Shown here piece after piece: positions 40,498 to 49,159 of a DNA stretch of 64,000 bases (within the stretch, counting starts at the first letter, position 1; each line of letters starts with the position of its first letter). The notes under the pieces are model-generated. The model was not told where the DNA came from, did no database searches, and saw nothing but the letters and a program-made list of their open reading frames with translations. The stretch comes from Actinoplanes sandaracinus (GTDB taxonomy: Bacteria > Actinomycetota > Actinomycetes > Mycobacteriales > Micromonosporaceae): the NCBI RefSeq assembly GCF_030009775.1, contig NZ_JASCTH010000028.1:91533-155532 (forward strand), given 5' to 3'. A program made the translations under genes and the position numbers.

Positions 40498-40903
40498 GGG
40501 TGCCTCCCGGATCGCAGAAACGGGCGCGGATCGCCCGTCTCGGCTATCGCACCCCGTTGTACGCGGCGTGTCACATCTTTCGCGGAACGGGCGATAAGCC
40601 GTACGAGAAATGTCAGGCTGTAGGGATTGCCCGGGCTACCCGACCGGGCGCCGCGGCAGGGCCGGTCAGGCGGATCCTCGCGGACGGGCTCCGACTCCGG
40701 CACCCGGCGCTAGACTGTCACTGTCCGTAAATAGACGGTGACATCACGCTATTTGGTGGTTTCGCGTCGAAGGACTATCTCCCGTTCGCGGTCGCGCGAG
40801 CGGTGCCAGCAAGAAGCCGATTCCCTGTGTGCGCCCGCGTGCGGAGGAGAACGGCCGTGCCCGAGCGGGCGCGAGCGCGGGTTAAGGGCAGGGTGAGCAA
40901 ACG
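40498..40903. other. intergenic region upstream of the orphan response regulator
   Basis: It contains a TAGACT -10-like site at 40711-40716 and the 28-bp inverted repeat 40716-40743. No open frame of credible quality is seen. The last 100 bases contain G+C-rich direct clusters without evident genes. Confidence 0.5.
40716..40743. promoter_or_regulatory. 28-bp inverted repeat upstream of orphan response regulator
   Basis: TGTCACTGTC (40716-40725) and GACGGTGACA (40734-40743) are inverted copies with one mismatch around the 8-nt centre CGTAAATA. It overlaps the end of a TAGACT -10-like hexamer, so a bound protein could block or direct transcription of the regulator 160 bp downstream. Confidence 0.5.
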
Positions 40904-41602
40904 ATGAGTCGCCTTCTCGTGGTTGAGGACGACCCGGACATCGCACTCGCTCTCCGGCTGCTGTTCAGCCGGGCAGGGTATGAGGTGGCGCATGCCGCGG
41001 ACGGCCGGTCCGGCTTGAAGGAGGCCTACGCCGAGCATCCCGATCTGGTGGTGCTGGACGTCGGTCTGCCGGAGATGGACGGCTGGCAGGTGCTGGAACG
41101 GCTGCGGGACGTCTCGGACGTGCCGGTGCTGGTCCTCACCGCCCATGGCCAGGAGGCGGAGAAGGTGCGCGGACTGCGCGGTGGCGCCGACGACTACCTG
41201 ACCAAGCCGTTCGCCAACAACGAACTGCTGGCCCGGGTGGAGGCGCTGTTGCGGCGATCGTCTGCGGGACAGAACAACTGGGCCAGTCAGGTCTATGACG
41301 ACGGGTTGGTGCACCTTGATCCGACCAAGCGCCGGGTCTACGTCAAGGGTGACGAGAAGCGTCTCACCCCGACCGAGTTCCGCCTGCTCAACGCCCTGGT
41401 CCGGCATGCCGGCGCGGTGCTCAGCCCGAACCAGCTGCTGACCCAGGCGTGGGATGACCCGACCGGTATCGGCCAGGAGCGGGTCAAGTTCGCGGTGCTG
41501 CGGTTGCGGCGCAAGCTCGGATGGTCCGATCCGGATGAATCGCCCATCGAGTCGGTTCGCGGCTTCGGCTATCGCTACCGCCGCCCGGGCGGAGAGTCCT
41601 AG
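40904..41602 (+). CDS. OmpR/PhoB family response regulator, orphan
   Basis: 232 residues from ATG (MSRLLVVEDDPDIALALRLL). The receiver domain has the acidic pair EDD, phosphorylation Asp-52 (VVLDVGLPEMDGW) and Lys in TKPFANNELL. The winged helix is KRLTPTEFRLLNALVRHAGAVLSPNQLLTQAWDD ending in SVRGFGYRYRR. No histidine kinase is adjacent, so it is an orphan. It is separated from cheA by 87 nt holding a sigma-28-like promoter. The position suggests a link to motility, though it may only border the cluster. Confidence 0.9.
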   Translation: MSRLLVVEDDPDIALALRLLFSRAGYEVAHAADGRSGLKEAYAEHPDLVVLDVGLPEMDGWQVLERLRDVSDVPVLVLTAHGQEAEKVRGLRGGADDYLTKPFANNELLARVEALLRRSSAGQNNWASQVYDDGLVHLDPTKRRVYVKGDEKRLTPTEFRLLNALVRHAGAVLSPNQLLTQAWDDPTGIGQERVKFAVLRLRRKLGWSDPDESPIESVRGFGYRYRRPGGES

Positions 41603-41630
41603 AACAAACCGTCGTACCGGGCGAGTCTTC

Positions 41631-41657
41631 TCAGTTGGCGTCCCGCGGGGCCGATGA
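41631..41657 (+). promoter_or_regulatory. sigma-28 (FliA/WhiG)-type promoter of cheA
   Basis: TCAG (41631-41634), 15 bp, GCCGATGA (41650-41657). It lies 33 bp before the cheA GTG. The same TCAG-N15-GCCGA pattern recurs before fliM, flhB and flhA. Confidence 0.75.
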
Positions 41658-41689
41658 GGGCAGTGAAGCCGAGCAGGAGGTAGCAAGAC

Positions 41690-44053
41690 GTGGAAGACCT
41701 TGGCGAGATCGTCGGCGAATTCCTCATGGAGAGCCATGAGAACCTGGACCAGATCGACCGGGATCTCGTCAGCCTCGAGCAGGAACCGGACTCGCGTGAC
41801 CTGATCTCCCGCATCTTCCGGGCGATCCACACCATCAAGGGCACCAGCGGGTTCCTCGCATTCTCGCGGTTGGAGAAGCTGGCGCACGCCGGCGAGTCGC
41901 TGCTGTCCCGCCTGCGGGACGGCGTACAGCCGGTCACACCCGAAACCATCACGGTGCTGCTCGTGACCATCGACGGCGTCCGGTCCATCCTCGCCTCCAT
42001 CGAGGAGAACGGGTCCGAGGCCGAGGTCGACATCGACAGCATCATCGTCAAGGTCAACGCGCAGATGAACGCCCCGGCCGCGGCCGGAGCGCCGGCCGCC
42101 GAGACGGCCCCGGCTGCCGAAGCCGCCCCGGCCGCCGAGACGGAGGCTCCGGTTCCGCTGGAGGAGACTCCGGCGCGCCCGGCGCCGGATCCGGTCGCCG
42201 ACCAGCGCCAGCCGCTCGGGCAGATCCTGGTCGACGCCGGGGCGGCCCAGCCCTCCGACGTCTCCTCCGCGCTCCAGCAGCAGATCGAGGGCGACGAACG
42301 CAAGCTCGGCACGATCCTGCTGGAGGAGGGCAAGACGCAGCCGGCCGCGGTCAACGAGGCGCTGCAGTCCCAGGCCGCCCCGAAGCGGAGCATCGCGGAC
42401 AGCGCGATCCGGGTGGACGTCGACCTGCTCGACACCCTGCTCAACATGGTGGGCGAGCTGGTGCTGGCCCGTAACCAGCTGGTCCGCGGAGTCATGGAGA
42501 TCGGCGACACCACCCTGGTCCGCAGCGCCCAGCGGCTCGGCATGATCACCAGTGAGCTGCAGGCGGGCATCATGAAGACCCGGATGCAGCCCATCGAGCA
42601 CATCTGGTCGAAGCTGCCCCGAGTCGTCCGGGACCTGAGCAACTCGCTCGGCAAACAGGTCCAGCTGGTGATGCAGGGCAAGGACACCGAACTCGACCGG
42701 AGCCTGCTGGAGGCGGTCAAGGACCCGCTGACCCACCTCGTGCGCAACGCGGTCGACCACGGCATCGAGGACCCGGACCGCCGGACCGCCGCGGGCAAAG
42801 GGGCCGAGGGCACCCTGACGCTCCGCGCGTACCACGAGGGTGGCCACGTTGCGGTCGAGGTCGCGGACGACGGCGCCGGCCTGGACGTCGACCGGATCGC
42901 GGCGAAGGCCGTGGAGAAGGGGCTGCTCCGCCCGGATCAGGTTGCGAACATGGACCGGCGAGACATCATGGCGATGGTCTTCCAGCCCGGCTTCTCCACC
43001 GCCGCGAAGGTCACCAACGTCTCCGGTCGAGGCGTCGGCATGGACGTGGTGAAGACCAACATCGAGAACATCGGTGGTGCGGTCAGCGTCGACTCCACGC
43101 CCGGCGAAGGCACGGTCTGGCGGCTCACCATCCCGCTGACCCTCGCCATCATCCAGGCGCTCACCGTCGACTGCGGTGAGCATCGCTATGTCGTGCCCCA
43201 GGTCGCGGTGCTGGAGCTGGTCTTCATCGACGGTCAGTCCACCAAGATCGAGTACGCCTCGGGTGCGCCGGTCTATCGCCTGCGTGGCAAGCTGCTGCCG
43301 CTGATCCGGCTGGACCGCGCGCTCGGCCTGGACGTCGGTGGCGACCAGGGCGTCTACATCATGGTGTTGCAGGCCGACGGGCGCCGGTTCGGGATGGTCG
43401 TGGACCGGGTGCTGAATACCGAGGAAGTCGTGGTCAAGGCCCTGAACACCCGGTTCAAGGACATCGGCCTGTACGCCGGGGCGACGATCCTCGGCGATGG
43501 CAAAGTCGGTCTGATCCTGGACGTGTCGTCCCTGGCCCGTCGCTCGCACCTGGCCGTCGACTCGGAGCGCGAGAACGTCGTCTCCAACTCGAAGGCCTCC
43601 GGCGAGGGCAAGATGCAGCGTCTGCTGGTCACCGCGGTCGGGGAACGCCGAGTGGCGATCCCGCTGGACACGGTCACCCGGCTCGAGGAGTTCCCCAAGG
43701 ACCGGATCGAACACGCCGGTTCGCGGGAGGTCGTCCAGTACCGGGGCCAGATCCTGCCGCTGGTGCGCCTGTCCCACCTGCTCGGGGCGTACGGCGAGGA
43801 ACCCGAGGGCGACACCGTTTCGGTAGTCGTCTACAGCGAGGGCGGAAAGAGCGTGGCACTGGTGGTGGACCGGATCGTGGACATCGCCGAGAACTCGACC
43901 ACCGCACGCCGCGACGCGGAGGAGGACGGCCTGGTCGGCACCGCCGTGATCCAGCAGCGGGTGACCGAGCTGCTCGACGTGCGCCGGGCGATCCTCGCCG
44001 CGGACCCGAACTTCTACAGCGATGCGATGGACGACATGTTGGTGGAGGCCTGA
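41690..44053 (+). CDS. cheA: chemotaxis histidine kinase CheA
   Basis: 787 residues from GTG with AGGAGG 8-13 nt upstream. Domains: HPt with phospho-His-47 (IHTIKGTSGF), a long Ala/Pro linker, two short homologous helical repeats (LGQILVDAGAAQPSDVSSAL and LGTILLEEGKTQPAAVNEAL, about 180-225), the dimerisation helices, the ATPase (HLVRNAVDHGIEDP, DDGAGLDVDRI), then two CheW-like domains (about 490-630 and 645-770). No P2 domain of the E. coli type is seen. It phosphorylates CheY/CheB on receptor signals. It starts a run of ten chemotaxis genes. Confidence 0.95.
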   Translation: MEDLGEIVGEFLMESHENLDQIDRDLVSLEQEPDSRDLISRIFRAIHTIKGTSGFLAFSRLEKLAHAGESLLSRLRDGVQPVTPETITVLLVTIDGVRSILASIEENGSEAEVDIDSIIVKVNAQMNAPAAAGAPAAETAPAAEAAPAAETEAPVPLEETPARPAPDPVADQRQPLGQILVDAGAAQPSDVSSALQQQIEGDERKLGTILLEEGKTQPAAVNEALQSQAAPKRSIADSAIRVDVDLLDTLLNMVGELVLARNQLVRGVMEIGDTTLVRSAQRLGMITSELQAGIMKTRMQPIEHIWSKLPRVVRDLSNSLGKQVQLVMQGKDTELDRSLLEAVKDPLTHLVRNAVDHGIEDPDRRTAAGKGAEGTLTLRAYHEGGHVAVEVADDGAGLDVDRIAAKAVEKGLLRPDQVANMDRRDIMAMVFQPGFSTAAKVTNVSGRGVGMDVVKTNIENIGGAVSVDSTPGEGTVWRLTIPLTLAIIQALTVDCGEHRYVVPQVAVLELVFIDGQSTKIEYASGAPVYRLRGKLLPLIRLDRALGLDVGGDQGVYIMVLQADGRRFGMVVDRVLNTEEVVVKALNTRFKDIGLYAGATILGDGKVGLILDVSSLARRSHLAVDSERENVVSNSKASGEGKMQRLLVTAVGERRVAIPLDTVTRLEEFPKDRIEHAGSREVVQYRGQILPLVRLSHLLGAYGEEPEGDTVSVVVYSEGGKSVALVVDRIVDIAENSTTARRDAEEDGLVGTAVIQQRVTELLDVRRAILAADPNFYSDAMDDMLVEA

Positions 44054-44054
44054 C

Positions 44055-44492
44055 ATGGCGAGTCGTCAGTTCGCCACCTTCGAGGTGGCCGGCCAGCTCT
44101 TCGGGGTGGAGGTGGATACGGTGCAGGAGGTGCTCTCGTACAACGAGTACACCCCGGTGCCGCTGGCGCCGCCCGCGGTTGGCGGCCTCTTCAACCTGCG
44201 TGGTCAGGTGATCGCCGCGGTGGATCTCCGGGTACAGCTCGGGCTGGCACGGCAGGCGCTCACCGGCCCGGTCATGAACGTCATCCTTCGGGGTGACGGG
44301 GAGCCGGTGTCCCTCCTGGTGGACAAGATCGGCGAGGTGGTCGATCTCGACGACGAGACGTTCGAGCCGCCACCGGACACGCTGAGCGGGCCCACCCGGG
44401 AGCTGGTGGTGGGCACGTTCAAGCTGGACGGGCGGCTGATGCTGGCTCTCGACGTCAACCAGGCCGTCGACACATACCGCGCCACCAACTGA
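44055..44492 (+). CDS. cheW: chemotaxis adaptor CheW
   Basis: 145 residues from ATG 1 nt after the cheA stop. CheW fold: FATFEVAGQLFGVEVDTVQEVL, VGGLFNLRGQVIAAVDLRVQLGL, VSLLVDKIGEVVDLDDETFEPPP, LVVGTFKLDGRLMLALDVNQAV. It couples receptors to CheA. No methyl-accepting receptor gene is in the window, so receptors lie elsewhere. Its stop overlaps the start of the next gene by one base (TGATG). Confidence 0.94.
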   Translation: MASRQFATFEVAGQLFGVEVDTVQEVLSYNEYTPVPLAPPAVGGLFNLRGQVIAAVDLRVQLGLARQALTGPVMNVILRGDGEPVSLLVDKIGEVVDLDDETFEPPPDTLSGPTRELVVGTFKLDGRLMLALDVNQAVDTYRATN

Positions 44493-45364
44493 TGTACAGC
44501 CTGGTCAGCGCCCCCGTGCTGGGCTTCGACCTGACCCGCCTGGAGGGCGGGCCGGCCGCAGCCGAGGTGTTGCTGCGTGCGCTGCGTCTGCAGAGCGGGG
44601 ACCTGCCGGTCCTCGCCGAGCGGCTGCCCGACGAGAACGTCCGGGGGCCGCTGTGGGTGGAGGTGGAGAGCGCCGCCCGGCGGATGCCCACCCTCAAGGG
44701 GATGTCCAAGGACGATCCCGCCGGAAACCTCGCTCTGGTCGAACGCGCGCCGATCGGGTCGGTCGACGCGCTGCTCACCTGCCTGCGCTACGACGTGATG
44801 TCGTGGACCTGGGAGGGCAAGGGCCGCGACGCCCGGCAGAGCGAGGACGCGGCCTCCGCGACCGCGCTGCTCTGTGACGCCGCGGTCGCCAGCTATCTCC
44901 GTGAGGTGCTGGACGAGGACACCCGCCGCCGGCTCGGCGCGGGATGGGTGGCGGCGGTACGCAAACTGCCGGCCGGCGCCCCGATCGACCTGGGACCGCA
45001 CCACTACACGGTGTCGACCCTGCTCGACCGGCTGCGCACACTCCGGCCGGAAGACCGGCAACGGGTCTCCTCCGCAGCCGACGATGCTCGGCGGAACACC
45101 GCCGGCTGGTCGCCCGCCGTGCATTCGGCGTCGTGGGCGGCGTACCTCTCGGATCGGGTCCGTACCGCGGCCGCCGCACAGATGTTGCTGGTGCAGGCGG
45201 TGGATACGGCCGGGATTCCGCTGGCAGACCGTGCCGGAGGGGTCTGGAACATGCTCAGCGGCGCCGTTCAGGCGCTGGTGGTGCGCGACTTGCTGGACAC
45301 GGCCACGGCCCACCGCCTGCTCGCACCGGTGGTCGCGGCGCTCGGCCCGGCCTGGCTCGGTTGA
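44492..45364 (+). CDS. protein of unknown function inside the chemotaxis operon
   Basis: 290 residues from ATG overlapping the cheW stop by one base. Mostly helical and soluble with no signal peptide or membrane helix. Segments such as LTRLEGGPAAAEVLLRALRL, SWTWEGKGRDARQSEDAASA, GPHHYTVSTLLDRLRTL and VWNMLSGAVQALVVRDLLDTATAHRLLAPVVAAL match no family I know. The position between cheW and cheB, with tight spacing to both, points to a role in signal processing. Codon use is like the neighbours, so it is not a recent insert. Confidence 0.75.
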   Translation: MYSLVSAPVLGFDLTRLEGGPAAAEVLLRALRLQSGDLPVLAERLPDENVRGPLWVEVESAARRMPTLKGMSKDDPAGNLALVERAPIGSVDALLTCLRYDVMSWTWEGKGRDARQSEDAASATALLCDAAVASYLREVLDEDTRRRLGAGWVAAVRKLPAGAPIDLGPHHYTVSTLLDRLRTLRPEDRQRVSSAADDARRNTAGWSPAVHSASWAAYLSDRVRTAAAAQMLLVQAVDTAGIPLADRAGGVWNMLSGAVQALVVRDLLDTATAHRLLAPVVAALGPAWLG

Positions 45365-45377
45365 AGGGAGTGGTCGA

Positions 45378-46544
45378 ATGATCTCGGTTCTCGTCGTCGA
45401 TGATTCCGTGGTGGTCCGTCGGCTGATCGTCGATGCTCTCGGCGAGGCGCCGGGCATCCAGGTCGTCGGCACCGCCGCGAACGGCCTGCTCGCACAGGCG
45501 AAGATCGATCAGCTCAAACCTGACGTGATCACCATGGACATCGAGATGCCGCAGATGGACGGTATCGAGGCAGTCCGCGAGCTGCGCAAACGGCACAGCA
45601 CGCCGGTGATCATGTTCAGCACGCTCTCGGCCGCGGGCGCCACCGCGACGCTGGAGGCGCTCGCCGCCGGCGCCACCGACTACGTCACCAAGCCGAGCAA
45701 CGTCGGCTCGGTGCAGGAGTCGATCGCGGCGGTGCGCGAGCAGCTCGTACCGAGGATCCAGGCGCTCGGTGGACGCCGCCGCCCGCCGGCCGGACCGCCC
45801 AGCCGCCCGCCGGCGCCGGCCGGGCTGCGTCCCGGGGCCGCGCCGCTGCGCCCCGGCGCTCCGCCGGCCGCGCCGGGACGCCCGCCCCTGTCCGGCCCCG
45901 CCCCGGTCCGGCCCGCCGCGACCGCCGTTCGGCGCGGCCCGGGCGGAAAGATCGACATTCTGGCGATCGGCTCCTCCACGGGTGGACCGGACGCGCTCAC
46001 CAAGGTGCTTCTCGGGCTGCCGACCGATCTGCCCGTCCCGATCGTGATCACGCAGCACATGCCACCGGTCTTCACCAAGATGTTCGCCGAGCGGCTGGAC
46101 CGGAGCACGTCTCTGAAGGTCGTGGAGGCCGGTGAGGGCATGGAACTCACGGCCGGCACGGTCTACATCGCCCCCGGGGATCGCCACCTCATCTTCCAGC
46201 GCCGGGGTACGGCGACGGTGACCCAGCTCAGCGGCGCACCGCAGGAGAACTCGTGCCGCCCGGCCGTGGACGTGATGTTCCGGTCGGTGGCGGCTCTGTA
46301 CGGCGGGTCGTGTTTCGCGGCCATCCTCACCGGAATGGGACAAGACGGACGGAGTGGTGCTAAAGTGCTGCGAGACGCGGGCGCCGAGGTACTGGCACAG
46401 GACGAGGCGAGTTCGGTGGTCTGGGGAATGCCCGGCGCCGTGGTCGGCGCCGGACTGGCCGACGAAGTCCTGCCACTGGACCGGATCGCGGGAGCCCTGC
46501 TCAACCGTGTCCGGGTGGGTCGGTCGCCGGCGGTGGCCCGATGA
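45378..46544 (+). CDS. cheB: chemotaxis methylesterase/deamidase CheB
   Basis: 388 residues from ATG. Receiver domain with phospho-Asp-54 (VITMDIEMPQMDG) and TKPSNVGS, a Pro/Arg-rich linker (about 132-188) longer than usual, and the methylesterase domain with the triad Ser in IGSSTGGPDAL (about 200), His in ITQHMPPVFT and Asp in LTGMGQDGRSG. It removes methyl groups from receptors when phosphorylated by CheA. Its stop overlaps the cheR start. Confidence 0.95.
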   Translation: MISVLVVDDSVVVRRLIVDALGEAPGIQVVGTAANGLLAQAKIDQLKPDVITMDIEMPQMDGIEAVRELRKRHSTPVIMFSTLSAAGATATLEALAAGATDYVTKPSNVGSVQESIAAVREQLVPRIQALGGRRRPPAGPPSRPPAPAGLRPGAAPLRPGAPPAAPGRPPLSGPAPVRPAATAVRRGPGGKIDILAIGSSTGGPDALTKVLLGLPTDLPVPIVITQHMPPVFTKMFAERLDRSTSLKVVEAGEGMELTAGTVYIAPGDRHLIFQRRGTATVTQLSGAPQENSCRPAVDVMFRSVAALYGGSCFAAILTGMGQDGRSGAKVLRDAGAEVLAQDEASSVVWGMPGAVVGAGLADEVLPLDRIAGALLNRVRVGRSPAVAR

Positions 46545-47386
46545 CCCTGTCGCAAGCGGAGTTCACCTTCGTCGCCAACCTGGTGCGCCGCGAGGCGTCG
46601 ATCGTGCTCGCGGCCGGTAAGGAGTACCTGGTCGAGGCCCGGCTCATCCCGGTCGCCAGGGCCGTCGGCGCGGCCAATGTCAACGACTTCATCGGCGATC
46701 TGCAGAAGCGCCCCAACCCGGCGTATCAGCGAAAGATCATCGACGCGCTCACCACCAACGAGACGTCCTTCTTCCGGGACCGCGAGCCGTTCGCCGCGCT
46801 CACCGACGTGGTGCTGCCCGAGCTGATCAAATCCCGGGCGAGCGTACGCAAGCTGCGCTTCTGGTCGGCGGCAAGCTCCAGCGGCCAGGAGGCCTACAGC
46901 CTGGCCATCACGCTGCAGGAGACGCTGCCGGCGGGATGGTCGTTCGAGATCGTCGGCACCGACATCTCCACCGCGATGGTCGAGCGTGCGCAGAAGGCCG
47001 AGTACAGCCAGGTCGAGGTGAACCGCGGTCTGGCGGCCACCCAGCTCGTGCAGTACTTCGAGCGGGCGGGCGCGCACTGGCGGATCATCCCGGCCCTGCG
47101 CAAGAACGTCTCGTTCAAGCACATGAGCCTCACCGCGCCGTTCCCGCCGATGCAGCCCTTCGACGTGATCTTTCTGCGCAACGTTCTCATCTACTTCGAC
47201 GTGGCCACGAAGCGTCAGGTGTTGCAGAACGCCGCCAAGATCCTGCGCCCGGACGGTCTGCTGTTCCTCGGGGCCGCCGAGACCACGATCGGGATCGACG
47301 ACAACTACGAGCGGGTGGCCGCCGGCCGCACCTCTGCCTACCGGACTCGTACTGCGGCGCCCGCCGGTGCCGCGAGAAGGGGATGA
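46541..47386 (+). CDS. cheR: chemotaxis methyltransferase CheR
   Basis: 281 residues from ATG (MTLSQAEFTFVANLVRREAS), ATGA overlap with cheB. N-terminal helical domain with TTNETSFFRDREPFAAL, then an SAM-binding domain: KLRFWSAASSSGQEAYSLAI, FEIVGTDISTAMVERAQKAEY, PFDVIFLRNVLIYFD. The FFRD and RNVLIYF motifs are diagnostic of CheR. It methylates glutamates of receptors. Confidence 0.95.
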   Translation: MTLSQAEFTFVANLVRREASIVLAAGKEYLVEARLIPVARAVGAANVNDFIGDLQKRPNPAYQRKIIDALTTNETSFFRDREPFAALTDVVLPELIKSRASVRKLRFWSAASSSGQEAYSLAITLQETLPAGWSFEIVGTDISTAMVERAQKAEYSQVEVNRGLAATQLVQYFERAGAHWRIIPALRKNVSFKHMSLTAPFPPMQPFDVIFLRNVLIYFDVATKRQVLQNAAKILRPDGLLFLGAAETTIGIDDNYERVAAGRTSAYRTRTAAPAGAARRG

Positions 47387-47391
47387 CGCCG

Positions 47392-47778
47392 ATGCGCGCC
47401 ATGGTGATCGACGACTCGCGCGCGATGCGCATGATCCTCAAGCGCATTGTCACCAAGCTCAACTTCGAGGCGGTGGAGGCGGGGGACGGTAAGGAGGCGA
47501 TGGACCTTCTGGCTGATATGACCGAGGTGCCGGAACTGGCCCTCATCGACTGGAACATGCCCAACATGAACGGGCTCGAGTTCGTCACCAAGGTCCGGGC
47601 CGATCCACGGCTGCGGGAGATGACTCTCGTCATGGTCACCACCGAGAGCGAACAGAGCCAGATCGTGCGAGCGCTCGCCGCGGGCGCCCACGAATACGTG
47701 ATCAAGCCCTTCACGGAGGGTGCCATGATCGAAAAACTGGCCCTGCTGGGCCTCGTCCCGACCGGAGCGAACTCATGA
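47392..47778 (+). CDS. cheY: chemotaxis response regulator CheY (first copy)
   Basis: 128 residues from ATG at 47392; an ATG at 47383 overlapping the cheR stop would add MTP. Single receiver domain: MVIDDSRAMRMILKRI, LIDWNMPNMNGLEFV with phospho-Asp in IDWN, MVTTESEQ and IKPFTEGAM. The DWNMPNMNG and TTES patterns are typical of true CheY. It would bind the flagellar switch. It is followed with ATGA overlap by a CheX phosphatase. Confidence 0.92.
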   Translation: MRAMVIDDSRAMRMILKRIVTKLNFEAVEAGDGKEAMDLLADMTEVPELALIDWNMPNMNGLEFVTKVRADPRLREMTLVMVTTESEQSQIVRALAAGAHEYVIKPFTEGAMIEKLALLGLVPTGANS

Positions 47779-48260
47779 GCGTCGAAGTCGAGGTCGATGA
47801 GAGCGACCTCGCCGAGATGGTGGAACAGGTATGGGAGTCGTACCTGGATCCCGAGGGCGTCAGCCCTCTGATCCCGACGTACGACGAGAATCAGCCGTCC
47901 GAGGTGCACTCCTCGGTCTCCATCACCGGGTCCTGGACCGGGCACGTCGTCTACGCGTCCTCCCGTGCCGCCGCCAAGCGTGCCGCGGCCGCCTTCCTCG
48001 CCATGGAGCTCGAGGAGGTCAGCGAGGAGGACATGTCCGACACGCTCGGAGAATTGGCCAACATCGTCGGTGGCAACGTCAAAGCCATGTTGCCGCCCGG
48101 GGCGCAGTTGTCGCTCCCGCAGGTAGTGCTCGCGTCGGAGTCCTCGGCGCGTTACCCGAATGCCCAGCGCATCAGTGGCGTGTACGGGATGTGGGAAGGG
48201 GAACCGGTGTCCATTTCGATGTGGCAGGTCAGCACCGACAACAAGGAGGAGGGTGCATGA
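47775..48260 (+). CDS. cheX: CheX-type chemotaxis phosphatase
   Basis: 161 residues from ATG overlapping the cheY stop. The CheC/CheX/FliY phosphatase helix is LGELANIVGGNVKAML, with the E93xxN96 pair that attacks phospho-CheY. The preceding SSVSITGSWTGHVVYASSRAAAKRAAAAFL fits the CheX fold. One ExxN site is seen, as in CheX. It should shorten the CheY-P signal. It is co-translated with the two cheY genes on either side. Confidence 0.87.
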   Translation: MSVEVEVDESDLAEMVEQVWESYLDPEGVSPLIPTYDENQPSEVHSSVSITGSWTGHVVYASSRAAAKRAAAAFLAMELEEVSEEDMSDTLGELANIVGGNVKAMLPPGAQLSLPQVVLASESSARYPNAQRISGVYGMWEGEPVSISMWQVSTDNKEEGA

Positions 48261-48619
48261 AGATCCTCATCGCCGATGACAGCCGGGTGATGCGGCAGAT
48301 CGTCGTCCGGACTTTGCGGCAGGCCGGGTTCGGAGACCACGACCTGATCGAGGCGGCGGACGGCCAGGAAGCCCTCGACAAGGCCGTCGCGGAGAACCCC
48401 GATCTGGTCATCTCCGACTGGAACATGCCGCACCTGACCGGCATCGAGGTGCTGCGCAATCTCCGTGCCGCCGGCAACAACGTCAAGTTCGGCTTCGTCA
48501 CCTCGGAGTGCACTCCGGAGATGAAGTCGGCCGCCGAAGGCGCCGGAGCGGCGTTCTTCATCGTCAAACCCTTCACCGCTGAGCGATTCGATGAGGTTTT
48601 CGCTCCTATCTTGGGATGA
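48257..48619 (+). CDS. chemotaxis response regulator CheY (second copy)
   Basis: 120 residues from ATG with GGAGG 9 nt before and ATGA overlap. Receiver domain only: ILIADDSRVMRQIVVRTL, LVISDWNMPHLTGIEVL with phospho-Asp in SDWN, FVTSECTPEM, IVKPFTAERF. It resembles the first copy but is clearly diverged. Two CheY proteins often split work between motor binding and phosphate sink; which is which cannot be told here. Confidence 0.92.
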   Translation: MKILIADDSRVMRQIVVRTLRQAGFGDHDLIEAADGQEALDKAVAENPDLVISDWNMPHLTGIEVLRNLRAAGNNVKFGFVTSECTPEMKSAAEGAGAAFFIVKPFTAERFDEVFAPILG

Positions 48620-48626
48620 TTAAGAC

Positions 48627-49115
48627 ATGTCAGACGTCTCGGTTCTTCCCGGCTCTCTAGCCGTACGCAACCTGTTCGAGGACCTTCTCGGTCGAGAGGT
48701 GACCGTCAGTCCCGGGGAGCCGCTCGGCGCTCCCGAGGTGCCCCTCTCGACGGTCGCGATCTTCACCGACTCCGGTCAGAAGATCTACGCGGTGATGGGC
48801 ATGAACCTCAGCCTCGCGGCCAACGCGGGGGCCGCGCTCGGCCTGCTGCCGGCCGGCGCGGCCGAGGACAGCATCGACGAGAAGCAACTCTTCCCCAACC
48901 TGGCGGAGAACGTCTTCGAGCTGTGCAACGTGTTCACCAGTCTCCTCAACAAGGAGGGTGCCCCGCACGTGAAGCTCTACCAGGTGATCTACCCGAACCA
49001 GGAACTGCCGGGCGACGCCCGCGCGGTCCTGCTCGCCCTCGGCCGCCGGCTGGACCTCGCGGTCGAGGTCAACCGGTACGGCAAGGGGAAGCTCAGCCTG
49101 TCGCTCGCACCCTGA
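48627..49115 (+). CDS. CheX/CheC-like protein with single ExxN motif
   Basis: 162 residues from ATG. NLAENVFELCNVFTSLLNKEG contains E98xxN101, similar to the catalytic pair in CheX. The first half (LFEDLLGREVTVSPGEPLG, VAIFTDSGQKIYAVMGMNLSLAANAGAALGLL) also follows the CheX/CheC alpha-beta pattern. It is the last gene of the chemotaxis unit and is followed by a strong terminator. It may be a second CheY-P phosphatase; similarity is weaker than for the gene at 47775. Confidence 0.7.
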   Translation: MSDVSVLPGSLAVRNLFEDLLGREVTVSPGEPLGAPEVPLSTVAIFTDSGQKIYAVMGMNLSLAANAGAALGLLPAGAAEDSIDEKQLFPNLAENVFELCNVFTSLLNKEGAPHVKLYQVIYPNQELPGDARAVLLALGRRLDLAVEVNRYGKGKLSLSLAP

Positions 49116-49159
49116 CCCTTCCCGATGACCCAAGGCGCACCACATTGAAGATCCCGACA

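Noticed and set aside
42060..42180. Ala/Pro/Glu repeat DNA inside cheA as a repeat element
   Set aside because: It is in frame and forms the flexible linker after the HPt domain, which is normal for CheA.
40775..44056. 1093-codon minus-strand frame
   Set aside because: Exact antisense of the response regulator and cheA; His/Asp/Gln-rich composition shows it is a shadow frame.
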